Shown here one piece after another: positions 19,318-28,911 of a stretch of DNA of 64,000 nt. The stretch's first letter is position 1. Each line of letters starts with the position of its first letter. Origin of the DNA: Pacificibacter marinus (GTDB lineage Bacteria > Pseudomonadota > Alphaproteobacteria > Rhodobacterales > Rhodobacteraceae); assembly GCF_018860505.1 (NCBI RefSeq), contig NZ_JAHKPU010000020.1:168773-232772 (forward strand), given 5' to 3'. The position numbers were made by a program, and so were the translations under genes. Under the pieces are notes generated by a model, which saw only the letters and a list, made by a program, of their open reading frames with translations, was not told where the DNA came from and ran no database searches.

Positions 19318-20382
19318 TTAAGACTTACTGGACAGAATTTTGCCAACAAGCTGTGCCGTATAATCGACAATTGGGACGATCCGCCCATAATTCAAACGGG
19401 TCGGCCCAATGACGCCAACGGCACCAATAATTTTTCGTTCTGCGTTCATATAAGGAGAAACCACCAAAGAGGAACCCGAAAGAGAGAAAAGTTTGTTCTC
19501 AGAGCCAATAAAAATGCGCACACCGTCACCATCTTCGGTTAATTCCAAGAATTCGGCAATATCCCGCTTTTGCTCCAAGTCATCAAACAGGCTACGAATG
19601 CGCAACAGGTCACCGTCATCTGCGCCAGTTCCTAGCAAATTTGACCGCCCGCGCACGATCAAGCGTTCGTTTTGCGGACCCTCGCCTTCCCAAAACGCAT
19701 CGCCGTTTTCAATCAGCTCTGCCGCCAATGTATCCAATTCTTGCCTGCGCGATTTAATTTCAATCTCAACACTGCGGCGCAACTCTGACAGGGTTTTGCC
19801 CTGAGCCAGCGCGTTTAAGAAATTCGCAGCCTCTCGCATCGATGCCGCGGTTTGACCAACTGGCGGTGTGAACACACGATTTTCAACATGACCATCGGCA
19901 AAAACCAAAACAACCAACGCACGCGAGGGATCAAGACTAACAAAGTCGATATGTTTAACGGGCGCTTCATGTTTTGGCGTCAAAACCAAACTGGCACCGT
20001 GAGTGATGCCCGACAACACTGACCCAACACGGTCCAGCGTCGCGCCGACATCATTTTGATCTGGGTTTACCGTCTCTTCGATTTTGTCGCGGTCCGATTG
20101 ATCGACTTTACCGACCTCTAACAGCCCATCGACAAACATCCGCAATCCAAGCTGCGTCGGCATACGCCCCGCTGATGTATGTGGACTATCAAGCAAGCCA
20201 AGGTACTCAAGATCTGACATTACATTTCGGATCGTCGCGGCCGACACCTTTTCGTTCATCGTCCGCGTTAGGCTGCGCGAGCCCACAGGATCACCGCTTT
20301 CAAGATAGCCCTCGACCACTTTGCGAAAGACTTCGCGCGATCTGTCGTTCATTTCGGTTATCAAACTGGTGCGCTCTGACAT
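19318..20382 (-). CDS. hrcA: Heat-inducible transcription repressor HrcA
   Basis: HrcA represses heat-shock genes by binding CIRCE operators. This 354-residue protein has the N-terminal winged helix (GDPVGSRSLTR, SAATIRNVMSDLEYLGLLDSPHTSAGRMPT) and a C-terminal GAF-like region ending in a conserved VGVIGPTRLNYGRIVPIVDY. I saw no CIRCE element (TTAGCACTC-N9-GAGTGCTAA) upstream of hrcA itself, so autoregulation is not evident here. It shares a divergent promoter region with rph. Confidence 0.96.
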   Translation of the reverse strand: MSERTSLITEMNDRSREVFRKVVEGYLESGDPVGSRSLTRTMNEKVSAATIRNVMSDLEYLGLLDSPHTSAGRMPTQLGLRMFVDGLLEVGKVDQSDRDKIEETVNPDQNDVGATLDRVGSVLSGITHGASLVLTPKHEAPVKHIDFVSLDPSRALVVLVFADGHVENRVFTPPVGQTAASMREAANFLNALAQGKTLSELRRSVEIEIKSRRQELDTLAAELIENGDAFWEGEGPQNERLIVRGRSNLLGTGADDGDLLRIRSLFDDLEQKRDIAEFLELTEDGDGVRIFIGSENKLFSLSGSSLVVSPYMNAERKIIGAVGVIGPTRLNYGRIVPIVDYTAQLVGKILSSKS

Positions 20383-20410
20383 AGGTCCGCCAAAATTTAG
20401 ATCTGTTTGC

Positions 20411-20439
20411 AGTTAAAAGACATGCAGCATAAGGGTCAA
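20411..20439 (-). promoter_or_regulatory. Candidate housekeeping promoter of hrcA-grpE
   Basis: On the minus strand TTGACC and TTAACT are separated by 17 bases, close upstream of hrcA. The -35 element is strong and the -10 weak. Confidence 0.35.
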
Positions 20440-20445
20440 TGACAC

Positions 20446-20474
20446 TTGCACCGATTGCCTACACTTGGCTATGT
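20446..20474 (+). promoter_or_regulatory. Candidate promoter of rph-rdgB
   Basis: TTGCAC and CTATGT are separated by 17 bases, 30 bases before the rph start. This is a moderate match only. Confidence 0.28.
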
Positions 20475-20503
20475 CAGTTCAAACATCAGTCAAAGGACAA
20501 ATT

Positions 20504-21217
20504 ATGCGACCTTCCGGTAGATCACTAGACCAAATGCGCGAAATTTCCATCGAAACAGGCGTAACCAAACATGCCGAAGGGTCTTGCATGATCCGCTGTG
20601 GTGACACGCATGTCTTGTGTACTGCGACACTTGAACCACGCGTGCCGCCATTTATGCGCAACTCTGGCCAAGGCTGGGTCACCGCAGAATACGGCATGTT
20701 GCCCCGTTCGACCACATCACGCATGCGCCGCGAAGCCGCATCAGGCAAACAAGGCGGCCGCACTGTTGAAATTCAACGTCTGATTGGCCGCTCTTTACGG
20801 GCTGGCGTTGATCGTGTGGCTTTGGGTGAACGTCAGATCACCATCGATTGTGACGTGATCCAAGCTGACGGCGGCACGCGCTGCGCCTCGATCACTGGTG
20901 GTTGGGTTGCATTGCGTTTGGCTGTGAACAAGTTGATCAAAGCAGGTGACATTACCACAGATCCTTTGATGTCCAATGTCGCGGCCGTATCCTGTGGCAT
21001 CTACGCTGGCCAGCCCATCCTAGATCTCGACTACCCTGAGGATTCAGAAGCCGGTGTTGATGGCAACTTTATTATGCTTGCCAATGGTCAAATGGTTGAA
21101 ACCCAGATGAGTGCCGAAGGGTCTACTTATTCGCGTAGTCAAATGAATGAACTGCTTGATTTGGCTGAAAAAGGCGTTGCCGAACTGGTCGCCGCACAAA
21201 ACGCAGCGGTGGCATAA
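20504..21217 (+). CDS. rph: Ribonuclease PH
   Basis: A phosphorolytic 3'-5' exoribonuclease that trims tRNA precursors, 237 residues. It begins [14 protein letters not shown] and contains the family motifs [35 protein letters not shown] and [12 protein letters not shown]. The internal ATG at 20504, preceded by AAAGGA, is preferred to the longer frame because it starts exactly where family members start. Its stop overlaps the rdgB start by one base, so the two are coupled. Confidence 0.96.
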   Translation: MRPSGRSLDQMREISIETGVTKHAEGSCMIRCGDTHVLCTATLEPRVPPFMRNSGQGWVTAEYGMLPRSTTSRMRREAASGKQGGRTVEIQRLIGRSLRAGVDRVALGERQITIDCDVIQADGGTRCASITGGWVALRLAVNKLIKAGDITTDPLMSNVAAVSCGIYAGQPILDLDYPEDSEAGVDGNFIMLANGQMVETQMSAEGSTYSRSQMNELLDLAEKGVAELVAAQNAAVA

Positions 21218-21837
21218 TGCGCGCATTTGATGGCAAAAAGATCGTCCTCGCCTCACACAACAAAGGTAAGCTGATCGAAATTTCCGCTCTGCTAGCGCCC
21301 TTTGGCGTCGAAGTGGTTTCTGCTGGTGACCTTGGGTTTGATGAACCCGAGGAAACCGAGAGCACCTTTGCTGGCAATGCCCGCATCAAGGCCCATTATG
21401 CTGCACAAAAAAGCGGTCTGCCCGCATTGTCGGATGACAGCGGTATTATGGTCGACGCGCTTGATGGCGAGCCTGGCGTTTACACCGCCGATTGGGCCGA
21501 AACCCCCAACGGTCGCGATTATCCGATGGCTATGAAAAAAGTCTGGGATCAGCTTGAAGACAAAAATGCTGCTAAGCCACGGCTTGCACAGTTTTGTTGC
21601 ACCCTTTGTCTTGCTTGGCCAGATGGCCACGATGAAGTGTTTGAGGGCAAAGTTGAGGGGCGCCTTGTGTGGCCTATGCGCGGCGATAAAGGCTTTGGCT
21701 TTGATCCCATGTTTATCCCCTCTGGCTACGACATCACCTTTGGCGAAATGGACCCCGTTAAAAAGCAAGACATGAGCCATCGCGCGGATGCTTTCGCTAA
21801 ATTCGTCGCGGGCCCGTTCAAGGATTTTAAAAAATGA
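21217..21837 (+). CDS. rdgB: dITP/XTP pyrophosphatase (RdgB/HAM1)
   Basis: RdgB removes non-canonical purine nucleoside triphosphates from the pool. The 206-residue sequence has the substrate-binding LASHNKGKL near residue 11, the SDDSGIMVDALDGEPGVY block with catalytic Asp residues and the C-terminal DKGFGFDPMFIPSGY and MSHRADAF motifs. It lies in the rph-rdgB-RidA-like-hemW run and overlaps the next start by 4 bases. Confidence 0.95.
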   Translation: MRAFDGKKIVLASHNKGKLIEISALLAPFGVEVVSAGDLGFDEPEETESTFAGNARIKAHYAAQKSGLPALSDDSGIMVDALDGEPGVYTADWAETPNGRDYPMAMKKVWDQLEDKNAAKPRLAQFCCTLCLAWPDGHDEVFEGKVEGRLVWPMRGDKGFGFDPMFIPSGYDITFGEMDPVKKQDMSHRADAFAKFVAGPFKDFKK

Positions 21838-22217
21838 GCAAACGTGTCTTAATTTCGTCCGGTTCAGATTTTGAAAAAACCATGGGCTATTCCCGCGCTG
21901 TTGTTCAGGGCGACTGGTGTTTTGTTTCTGGCACAACAGGATACGATTACACCACGATGGAAATGCCCGCGTCCATAGCTGACCAAGCGCGAAACTGTTT
22001 TGCGACAATCGCCAAGACATTGATTGAAGCAGACTTTCAAATGACTGACATCGTGCGTGTACAATACACCATCACCGACGCCTCACTGGTTGGTGACGTT
22101 GTTCCAGTACTTGGTGAAGTTTTGGGCGATATTCGTCCCGCCGCAACAATGGTTGTCGCTGATTTGATCAAGCCTGAAATGCTGATCGAAATCGAAGTGA
22201 CAGCGTTTAAAGGGTAG
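21834..22217 (+). CDS. RidA/YjgF-family protein
   Basis: The 127-residue protein fits the RidA (YjgF/YER057c/UK114) fold: a GYSRAVVQGDWCFVSGTTG opening, a QARNCFATIAKTLIEADFQMTDIVRVQYTI middle and a PAATMVVADLIKPEMLIEIEV end. In RidA proper a conserved Arg in the C-terminal RxA/RP motif binds the substrate's carboxylate. Here IRPAATM keeps the Arg. Family members hydrolyse reactive imines/enamines, but several subgroups have other roles, so the function is left open. It is wedged between rdgB (4-base overlap) and hemW (2-base gap). Confidence 0.87.
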   Translation: MSKRVLISSGSDFEKTMGYSRAVVQGDWCFVSGTTGYDYTTMEMPASIADQARNCFATIAKTLIEADFQMTDIVRVQYTITDASLVGDVVPVLGEVLGDIRPAATMVVADLIKPEMLIEIEVTAFKG

Positions 22218-22219
22218 TC

Positions 22220-23371
22220 ATGGAAGATTGGCAAAACGGTGGCTTTGGCCTCTATATTCACTGGCCGTTTTGCAAAGCAAAGTGCCCATATTGTGATTTC
22301 AACTCGCATGTTTCAAACACGATAAACGAGGCCGACTGGCAAATTGCGTATCTGTCAGAAATTGACCGAGTTGCGACCCTAACCCATGGTAGGTTACTCA
22401 ATTCTGTATTTTTTGGCGGCGGCACACCTTCACTTATGTCTCCCGAATTGATTGCAGCGATATTGGAGCACATTCAAAGCCGTTGGACGCTGGCAAATGA
22501 TTGCGAAATTTCACTAGAGGCAAATCCCACCTCAGTTGAGGCTGGACGCTTTCGCGGCTATCGCGATGCTGGCGTCAATCGCCTATCTATGGGCATTCAA
22601 TCCCTTCACGAAAATGACCTTAAAGCTTTGGGACGACTTCATTCTGTCGAAGATGCACGTAAAGCATTTGATATCGCAAGAGATTCATTTGATCGCATTA
22701 GCTTTGATCTAATTTACGCTCGCCAGCAGCAAACCTTGGATGATTGGAAAATCGAACTCAAAGAAGCACTCGATATGGCCGTCGATCACCTATCGCTGTA
22801 TCAGCTCACAATCGAAGAAGGTACAGCTTTTGGTGATCGCTACAGCCGCGGTAAGTTAAGCGGCCTACCGACAGAAGACACCGCGACAGACATGTATTTC
22901 GCCACGCAAGAAATTTGCGACGCAGCGGGTATGCGTGCCTATGAAGTCTCTAATCATGCTCAAAAAGGTTCTGAAAGTCGCCACAATGAAATCTATTGGC
23001 GATATGGCGATTACGCGGGTATCGGGCCCGGTGCACATGGCCGCCTCACCATAGACGGCCAAAGATATGCAACAGATACACCGCTATCCCCTGCCCTTTG
23101 GCTTGAAAAAGTTCGCAAAACGGGTTCTGGCGAAGGCACCTGTACCAGACTTCCTGCAGATGAACAGCTGACAGAGTTTTTATTGATGGGTCTTCGCCTC
23201 TCTGAAGGCATTGATCTTGAGCGTGCGTCAGCTCTACAAGGGCACCCTTTTATAATTCAAAACAAATATTTGAGTGAGGATGGCTTGATCACTACAGAAA
23301 ACGGGCACCTTTCGGTTACTCCAAAAGGTCGCCCGCTGTTAAACGCTATTTTGCGAGAGCTTATTCCTTAA
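22220..23371 (+). CDS. hemW: Radical SAM haem chaperone HemW
   Basis: A 383-residue HemW-family radical SAM protein. The 4Fe-4S cysteines are Cys18, Cys22 and Cys25 in FCKAKCPYC, which retain the HemW-type fourth position as Phe (CDF). FFGGGTPSLM and the SLEANPTS motif follow. These proteins are often annotated as coproporphyrinogen III oxidase but lack the CNxC-type first motif of true HemN and act in haem transfer. It is the last gene of the rph run and is convergent with parB, with 3 bases between. Confidence 0.92.
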   Translation: MEDWQNGGFGLYIHWPFCKAKCPYCDFNSHVSNTINEADWQIAYLSEIDRVATLTHGRLLNSVFFGGGTPSLMSPELIAAILEHIQSRWTLANDCEISLEANPTSVEAGRFRGYRDAGVNRLSMGIQSLHENDLKALGRLHSVEDARKAFDIARDSFDRISFDLIYARQQQTLDDWKIELKEALDMAVDHLSLYQLTIEEGTAFGDRYSRGKLSGLPTEDTATDMYFATQEICDAAGMRAYEVSNHAQKGSESRHNEIYWRYGDYAGIGPGAHGRLTIDGQRYATDTPLSPALWLEKVRKTGSGEGTCTRLPADEQLTEFLLMGLRLSEGIDLERASALQGHPFIIQNKYLSEDGLITTENGHLSVTPKGRPLLNAILRELIP

Positions 23372-23374
23372 CCC

Positions 23375-24289
23375 TTAAAGGCCGCGCGACAGAATTTGGC
23401 ACAACGCATCTAAATCATCTAAGTCTTTGTATGATATAGATAATATGCCACTCTCAGTTCCAGGTTTATGCGCAATACTGATGCTCATCCCAATGGCGGC
23501 AGATAGGTCTCCTTCAAGTGCTCGCGTGTCGGCGTCTTTTTCACTGGCAGGCTTAGTGGCGCGGGCCTTTGGTGCTGACGGCGACTTTTCCTGCTTCGCA
23601 AGCTTCTCAGTATCCCGAACAGACAGGCCTTTTTTGACCGCAATACGCGCCAAATCAGACGGGTTTTCTGAGGTGATTAAAGCGCGTGCATGTCCAGCAG
23701 ATAAATCACCAGACACAACAAAATTCTGTACGTCATCAGGCAACTGCAAAAGACGCATCAAATTCGCGATATGACTGCGACTTTTACCCAAAGCTTCGGC
23801 AAGCTTTTCCTGAGTATGACCAAATTTTTCCATCAACTGCTTATAGCCGGCAGCCTCCTCAATCGAATTCAGATCTGCACGCTGAATATTCTCGATGATA
23901 GCGACTTCAAGCACTTCGATATCATCATATTCGCGCACAATAATAGGAATATCATGACGCTTAGCCAACTGAGACGCTCGCCAGCGACGCTCGCCAGCGA
24001 CAATTTCAAAATTTCCGTCGACTCGAGGGCTCGGACGAACGATCAGAGGTTGGATAACACCTTTCTCACGAATAGAATTGGCAAGATCATCCAAATCCTC
24101 TTGAACAAATTGACGACGCGGCTGGTCTGGATTAGGCTCGACACACTCGATCGGCACAATCATATCTGCGCGGCGCGCACCACTTTCACTATCGACAACA
24201 ACGGGATCGTTGGGAATATCTGCCATCAGGGCCGAAAGTCCTCTACCCAAACCGCGTGGTTTATTTAATTTTTTGGGTGATTGGGACAT
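23375..24289 (-). CDS. parB: Chromosome partitioning protein ParB
   Basis: ParB is the CTP-dependent clamp that loads at parS and spreads around the origin. The 304-residue protein has an N-terminal ParA-interacting segment (RGLGRGLSALM), the CTP-binding motif GERRWR at residues 99-104, a helix-turn-helix for parS near residues 140-170 (TQEKLAEALGKSRSHIANL), and a C-terminal dimerisation domain (SISYKDLDDLDALCQIL). It follows parA with a 4-base gap. Two perfect parS sites lie in the same block, 1.4 kb and 3.3 kb upstream of its start. Confidence 0.96.
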   Translation of the reverse strand: MSQSPKKLNKPRGLGRGLSALMADIPNDPVVVDSESGARRADMIVPIECVEPNPDQPRRQFVQEDLDDLANSIREKGVIQPLIVRPSPRVDGNFEIVAGERRWRASQLAKRHDIPIIVREYDDIEVLEVAIIENIQRADLNSIEEAAGYKQLMEKFGHTQEKLAEALGKSRSHIANLMRLLQLPDDVQNFVVSGDLSAGHARALITSENPSDLARIAVKKGLSVRDTEKLAKQEKSPSAPKARATKPASEKDADTRALEGDLSAAIGMSISIAHKPGTESGILSISYKDLDDLDALCQILSRGL

Positions 24290-24293
24290 GCCA

Positions 24294-25091
24294 TTAACTC
24301 CGTTTACTCAGCAATTCGACCGCCAAAGCACGATAGGCCTGGCTGCCTTTTGAATTTGTATCATAGTCCAAAACAGACAAAGCATAAGAGGGCGCTTCAC
24401 TGATCCGTACATTTCGCGGGATCACCGTCTCAAATACCAAATCTTGCAAATTATCACGGGCATCTTGCTCGACTTGACGTGAAAGGTTGTTCCTTTGATC
24501 ATACATTGTCAAAACCACACCCTCAATTCTAAGCGTTGGATTGGCCGTTTGCCGGACCTCTCGCACAGTCAACATCAATTGCGACAGCCCCTCTAGCGCA
24601 AAAAATTCACTTTGCAGAGGTACAAGCACCGAATCCGCTGCAACCATAGCATTTACTGTCAACAAACTTAAAGATGGAGGGCAATCGATCAGGATATAAT
24701 CCAGAGCATATCCATCTATCGCATGTTGACGCAAAGCATCGTGCAGCAAAAAACTACGTTTTTCATTGGCAACCATTTCGATATCAGCAGACGATAAATC
24801 AATCGTCGCAGGCGTAACATATAGACCTTCAGTATGACATAACTGAATGATTTCAGCCAAATCGACATCCCCCATGATCAAATCATAGGTGGTTCGGTCT
24901 CTCTGATCAGGTTCAACTCCAAGCCCTGTCGACGCGTTACCTTGAGGATCTAAATCCACCACCAAAACGCGCATCCCTAACTCGACAAGAGCAGCAGCAA
25001 GGTTGATAGTTGTTGTGGTTTTACCAACACCACCCTTTTGGTTTGCAACCGCTATAATTTTTGGTGATTGTGGGCGCGTAGGATCAGACAC
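24294..25091 (-). CDS. parA: Chromosome partitioning ATPase ParA
   Basis: The 265-residue ATPase moves ParB-parS complexes during chromosome segregation. The deviant Walker A motif KGGVGKTTT is at residues 19-27, with DLDPQGNASTGLG and the Walker B-like ILIDCPPSL following. It overlaps rsmG by 8 bases and precedes parB. It is chromosomal ParA (Soj-like), without an N-terminal DNA-binding extension. Confidence 0.96.
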   Translation of the reverse strand: MSDPTRPQSPKIIAVANQKGGVGKTTTTINLAAALVELGMRVLVVDLDPQGNASTGLGVEPDQRDRTTYDLIMGDVDLAEIIQLCHTEGLYVTPATIDLSSADIEMVANEKRSFLLHDALRQHAIDGYALDYILIDCPPSLSLLTVNAMVAADSVLVPLQSEFFALEGLSQLMLTVREVRQTANPTLRIEGVVLTMYDQRNNLSRQVEQDARDNLQDLVFETVIPRNVRISEAPSYALSVLDYDTNSKGSQAYRALAVELLSKRS

Positions 25092-25701
25092 GTTGTATAT
25101 TTCCTATTTTCAAAACGACCGAATTTGAACCTGTTATACTTTGGTGCTCTTCACAGTCAAACCGCCAATTTTCTTGAGCCTTTATAAACTCAGACTTGTA
25201 GTTCTCGCCTTTTGGAAACAGTGCTACACCATTTTTTTGCAAATGAGGCGCAGAGAATTCAAGAAGTTTATCCAATGAGGCAAGAGCCCGCGCAGACATA
25301 ACATCTGCGGCAAAAGAGTCCATTTTTTCAATGCGTTCAGAATGAACTTGAACACGTACCGCAGCCTCTCGTGCGACGCTTCGCAAAAACGTCGCCTTTC
25401 GCATATCAGATTCAACCAGATGAAATTCAGTATTTGGTGATTTTTCCGCGCAAATCATCGCGCAGACCATACCAGGAAAACCTCCACCCGAGCCTATATC
25501 AACCCAAGTTTTTACACCTTCAGGCATAAGTGAAAACACTTGAGCCGAGTCAATGAAATGCCTGTTTCGAAGGTCTGCGATTGAAGACTTCGAAACCAGA
25601 TTAATCACCGGATTCCATTTTTTGAGAAGTACCTCATATATTGAGAGGCGATCAAATGTTTCACGTGAAACATCCAGTCCAAAATCATCTGCTGTACTCA
25701 T
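25084..25701 (-). CDS. rsmG: 16S rRNA G527 N7-methyltransferase RsmG (GidB)
   Basis: RsmG methylates N7 of G527 in 16S rRNA. The 205-residue protein shows [16 protein letters not shown], the SAM-binding loop, and the conserved [14 protein letters not shown] and ARALASL segments. A perfect parS site is contained in its 5' end and encodes VSRET. It overlaps both mnmG (4 bases) and parA (8 bases), so it is part of one long transcription unit. Confidence 0.96.
   Translation of the reverse strand: MSTADDFGLDVSRETFDRLSIYEVLLKKWNPVINLVSKSSIADLRNRHFIDSAQVFSLMPEGVKTWVDIGSGGGFPGMVCAMICAEKSPNTEFHLVESDMRKATFLRSVAREAAVRVQVHSERIEKMDSFAADVMSARALASLDKLLEFSAPHLQKNGVALFPKGENYKSEFIKAQENWRFDCEEHQSITGSNSVVLKIGNIQRV
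25657..25672. promoter_or_regulatory. parS centromere site (perfect 16-base palindrome)
   Basis: TGTTTCACGTGAAACA matches the universal ParB-binding consensus at 16 of 16 bases. It lies inside the first codons of rsmG. Confidence 0.96.
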
Positions 25702-27581
25702 TCGTTAGAAACCTTTTTGCGATTGATCTGACGAAGTCGCGCCAGAATAAGCGTGCAGGCTGCTGGTGTCATACCCTCGACCCGAGAGGCCTGACCAATA
25801 GTCTGAGGGCGTACAACAACCAGTTTTGAACGGAGTTCATTTGAAAGACCTTTTAGATCCTTATAGTCAAAATCATCAGGAATTTCATGGGCTTCGTCTC
25901 GCCTCATCTTTTCAACATCGCGATTCTGGCGTTCAATATAATTGGCATAAAGTGCATCACAAGACAGCTGCGTTTGAATATCTGGGCGAACATCAGCAAA
26001 GGAAGCATCCAGCATTATCAAATTGGAGAAGCTAACATCTGGAAAAGACAAAATTTCGAAAGCACTGCGTCGGTTTCCATCAAAGCTGACCTTTATACCC
26101 GCTTTTTGCATTTCTTTGGGTGGAAATTTTGTCTTCTCAAGATATGATTTAGCGGACGACAATAATTCCATTTTGTCCTGAAAGGCATGTTTTCGATCGT
26201 TACTGATCAATCCCAGATCAATCCCTAACGGTGTAAGTCGCTGATCTGCGTTATCGGCTCTCAACGTCAAGCGAAACTCAGCACGCGATGTAAACATGCG
26301 ATAAGGTTCAGAAACACCGCGTGTGATCAAATCGTCTATCATTACGCCGATATAGGATTGAGACCGGCTGAACAACACTTGCTCTGAACCCGCAGAGAGC
26401 TTGGCAGCATTCAAGCCTGCGACGAGGCCTTGCGCTGCGGCCTCTTCATATCCGGTTGTGCCGTTAATCTGGCCAGCTAAAAATAAGCCTGGGACATCAC
26501 GCAATTCTAACGTTGGGCGCAGTGCTCTCGGATCAACATAGTCATATTCAATAGCATATCCTGGCTGAAGAATTTTAACATTTTCTAGACCGACAATAGA
26601 TTGCACATAGGCTTCTTGAACATCCACGGGTAAAGAAGTTGAAATTCCGTTTGGGTAAACAGTATCATCGTCAAGTCCTTCCGGCTCAAGAAAAATTTGA
26701 TGCGATGTCTTATCAGAAAAACGAACAACCTTATCTTCGATCGATGGACAATAACGTGGGCCAACACCATCTATATGACCGCCATACATCGCGGATTTGT
26801 CGAGGTTTGACCGAATAATGTCGTGTGTGGCTTCATTTGTGTGGGTAATGCCACAAGACACCTGACGCGCAAGCGGTTTAGTGTTCAAAAATGAAAACAT
26901 CACCGGTTCATCATCGCCAGGTTGATCTTCGAGAATATCCCAATTGATCGTTTTACTGCTCAAACGTGGGGGAGTGCCTGTTTTAAGGCGACCCATTGGA
27001 AGACCAAATCCGTATAAGCGATCCGCAAGTGCAATGGACGGTTTATCTCCCATGCGCCCGCCTGAATGATGAACATCGCCAATGTGTATGATCCCATTCA
27101 AAAACGTTCCAGTGGTCAAAACAACAGCACCGGAAACCAGTGTAGCACCATCACCAAGAACAACACCACAAACGCGAGCACCATCCATGACAAGGTCTGT
27201 CACTTCGCTTTCAACGATCGACAGGTTTGGTGTGTTAGACAGCTCTGCCAACATTTCAGTGCGGTAAATTTTTCGATCTGCTTGTGCCCGAGGCCCCTGC
27301 ACCGCTGGACCTTTGCGGCGATTGAGTAAGCGATATTGGATGCCAGCCTTATCAGCTATACGCGCCATAACCCCATCAAGTGCATCGACTTCGCGCACCA
27401 AATGACCTTTTCCAAGCCCGCCAATAGCTGGATTACACGACATAACCCCAATGTTTCCAATTTTTAGCGTTACAAGCGCTGTTTTTGCACCCGTGCGCGC
27501 TGCTGCGGCAGCTGCATCAGCACCGGCATGACCGCCGCCAACGACAATGACATCAAAATCTCGTTGTTTCACGTGAAACAT
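25698..27581 (-). CDS. mnmG: tRNA 5-carboxymethylaminomethyluridine synthesis enzyme MnmG (GidA)
   Basis: MnmG, with MnmE, installs the (carboxymethyl)aminomethyl group on wobble U34 of several tRNAs. The 627-residue FAD protein has the N-terminal dinucleotide motif [12 protein letters not shown], the signature blocks [11 protein letters not shown] and [20 protein letters not shown], and a C-terminal MnmE-interaction domain ([19 protein letters not shown]). The start codon sits at the edge of a perfect parS. It heads the rsmG-parA-parB unit and lies 15 bases after mnmE. Confidence 0.97.
   Translation of the reverse strand: MFHVKQRDFDVIVVGGGHAGADAAAAAARTGAKTALVTLKIGNIGVMSCNPAIGGLGKGHLVREVDALDGVMARIADKAGIQYRLLNRRKGPAVQGPRAQADRKIYRTEMLAELSNTPNLSIVESEVTDLVMDGARVCGVVLGDGATLVSGAVVLTTGTFLNGIIHIGDVHHSGGRMGDKPSIALADRLYGFGLPMGRLKTGTPPRLSSKTINWDILEDQPGDDEPVMFSFLNTKPLARQVSCGITHTNEATHDIIRSNLDKSAMYGGHIDGVGPRYCPSIEDKVVRFSDKTSHQIFLEPEGLDDDTVYPNGISTSLPVDVQEAYVQSIVGLENVKILQPGYAIEYDYVDPRALRPTLELRDVPGLFLAGQINGTTGYEEAAAQGLVAGLNAAKLSAGSEQVLFSRSQSYIGVMIDDLITRGVSEPYRMFTSRAEFRLTLRADNADQRLTPLGIDLGLISNDRKHAFQDKMELLSSAKSYLEKTKFPPKEMQKAGIKVSFDGNRRSAFEILSFPDVSFSNLIMLDASFADVRPDIQTQLSCDALYANYIERQNRDVEKMRRDEAHEIPDDFDYKDLKGLSNELRSKLVVVRPQTIGQASRVEGMTPAACTLILARLRQINRKKVSNE
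27565..27580. promoter_or_regulatory. parS centromere site (perfect)
   Basis: A second 16/16 match to TGTTTCACGTGAAACA, spanning codons 1-6 of mnmG (MFHVKQ). The mnmG coding sequence is thus constrained by parS. Confidence 0.96.
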
Positions 27582-27596
27582 TCCTTAAGTCTACGG

Positions 27597-28886
27597 TTAC
27601 TTACCGATGCAAAAACTTGAAAAAATCTCATCCAAAAGATTTTCAACATCAACACGGCCTACCAAAGCATCAAGAGCACGAATCGCTGTACGCATATCCT
27701 CGGCTGCAAGTTCAGCACGTTCTGCACCCATCAGTACTTCATTTTTTGCCGAATCCAAAGTGGACAAAGCCGTCATCATCGAAATTCTATGGCGCTCGCG
27801 TGTGGCAGTCGAAGCTCCAGAAGCCATAGAGGACAGGCGATTTGAGATGAATGCAACCAAAGCATCGACCCCCTGCCCTGACTGACCAGACACCGACAAA
27901 TCAGATTCTACACCAGTATCATCTTTACCGATCACAACAAGATCACCCTCTTTTGGTGTGATCTCGGGCTTAGCGCCAGCGAATGGAATTAAGATCACAC
28001 GCAAATCCGCAACCTCTGCGCGTTCTTTTGCACGAGCAATGCCAACTGTTTCAACAACGTCAGTAGTATCGCGTAACCCAGCAGTATCAAGCAAAGTCAC
28101 TGGCAATCCGACTAAATCCATCCGCACTTCAATAACATCGCGTGTGGTACCCGCAACTTCGGATGTGATTGCAGCTTCTCGACCTGCCAGAGCATTCAAT
28201 AAAGTGGATTTCCCGACATTAGGTGGACCAACGATAGCGACCTCAAACCCTTCACGGATACGTTCTGAAATACGCACGCCGGAGACTTCGGCTTCAAGTT
28301 CCAGCATGACAGCTGCTAAGAGTTCAAGAACCTCAGGCGAAACATCAACGGGGACTTCTTCATCGGCAAAATCAATTGTGGCTTCGATCAAAGCAGCCGC
28401 GCGGATCAAGGATGTGCGCCACCCAGAGGCCTTGTCACCCAAAGCACCAGACAAAACTCGCATAGCTTGTTTACGCTGCGCCTCTGTTTCAGATTCGATC
28501 AAGTCTGAAAGACCTTCGACTTGAGCCAAGTCTAGGCGTTCATTTTCAAGCGCGCGACGGGTGAATTCGCCCGCATCCGCCATACGCATCCCATCAAATT
28601 TTGACAGCACTTCCAGCACAGATTTAACGATGGCGATGGAGCCGTGCAATTGCAGTTCCGCGCTTTGTTCGCCCGTAAAGGACGCGTCAGTTTCAAAGCA
28701 AATCACCAAGGCTTTATCTAGAATATCGCCTTGATCATCCCTCAGCGTACGAAGCGACGCATGGCGTGCTTTCGGGATAGACCCTGTAAGTTTTTCGACA
28801 GCCCAAAACGCAAGAGGTCCGGAAATCCGGACCACTGCTACGCCTGCTTTACCGCGGGCGGATGCGAGAGCATAAATCGTATCCAT
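27597..28886 (-). CDS. mnmE: tRNA modification GTPase MnmE (TrmE)
   Basis: The 429-residue partner of MnmG. The N-terminal formyl-THF-binding domain begins [22 protein letters not shown]. The internal G domain has [15 protein letters not shown] (P-loop) and DTAGLRDT. The essential C-terminal motif CIGK (FCIGK) is intact. It follows rho with a 25-base gap and precedes mnmG by 15 bases, so the block rho-mnmE-mnmG is probably cotranscribed. Confidence 0.97.
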   Translation of the reverse strand: MDTIYALASARGKAGVAVVRISGPLAFWAVEKLTGSIPKARHASLRTLRDDQGDILDKALVICFETDASFTGEQSAELQLHGSIAIVKSVLEVLSKFDGMRMADAGEFTRRALENERLDLAQVEGLSDLIESETEAQRKQAMRVLSGALGDKASGWRTSLIRAAALIEATIDFADEEVPVDVSPEVLELLAAVMLELEAEVSGVRISERIREGFEVAIVGPPNVGKSTLLNALAGREAAITSEVAGTTRDVIEVRMDLVGLPVTLLDTAGLRDTTDVVETVGIARAKERAEVADLRVILIPFAGAKPEITPKEGDLVVIGKDDTGVESDLSVSGQSGQGVDALVAFISNRLSSMASGASTATRERHRISMMTALSTLDSAKNEVLMGAERAELAAEDMRTAIRALDALVGRVDVENLLDEIFSSFCIGK

Positions 28887-28911
28887 AGGCTAACCCATTG
28901 ATAATTAAATG

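Noticed and set aside
20383..20503. CIRCE operator near hrcA
   Set aside because: No TTAGCACTC-N9-GAGTGCTAA or near match was found in the divergent spacer.
21292..22020. 242-codon antisense frame across rdgB and the RidA-like gene
   Set aside because: It has no recognisable motifs and lies across two well-supported genes on the other strand.
27958..28524. 188-codon antisense frame within mnmE
   Set aside because: It is very Ser/Thr/Ala-rich with no known motif. mnmE shows all its signature motifs in the other frame.
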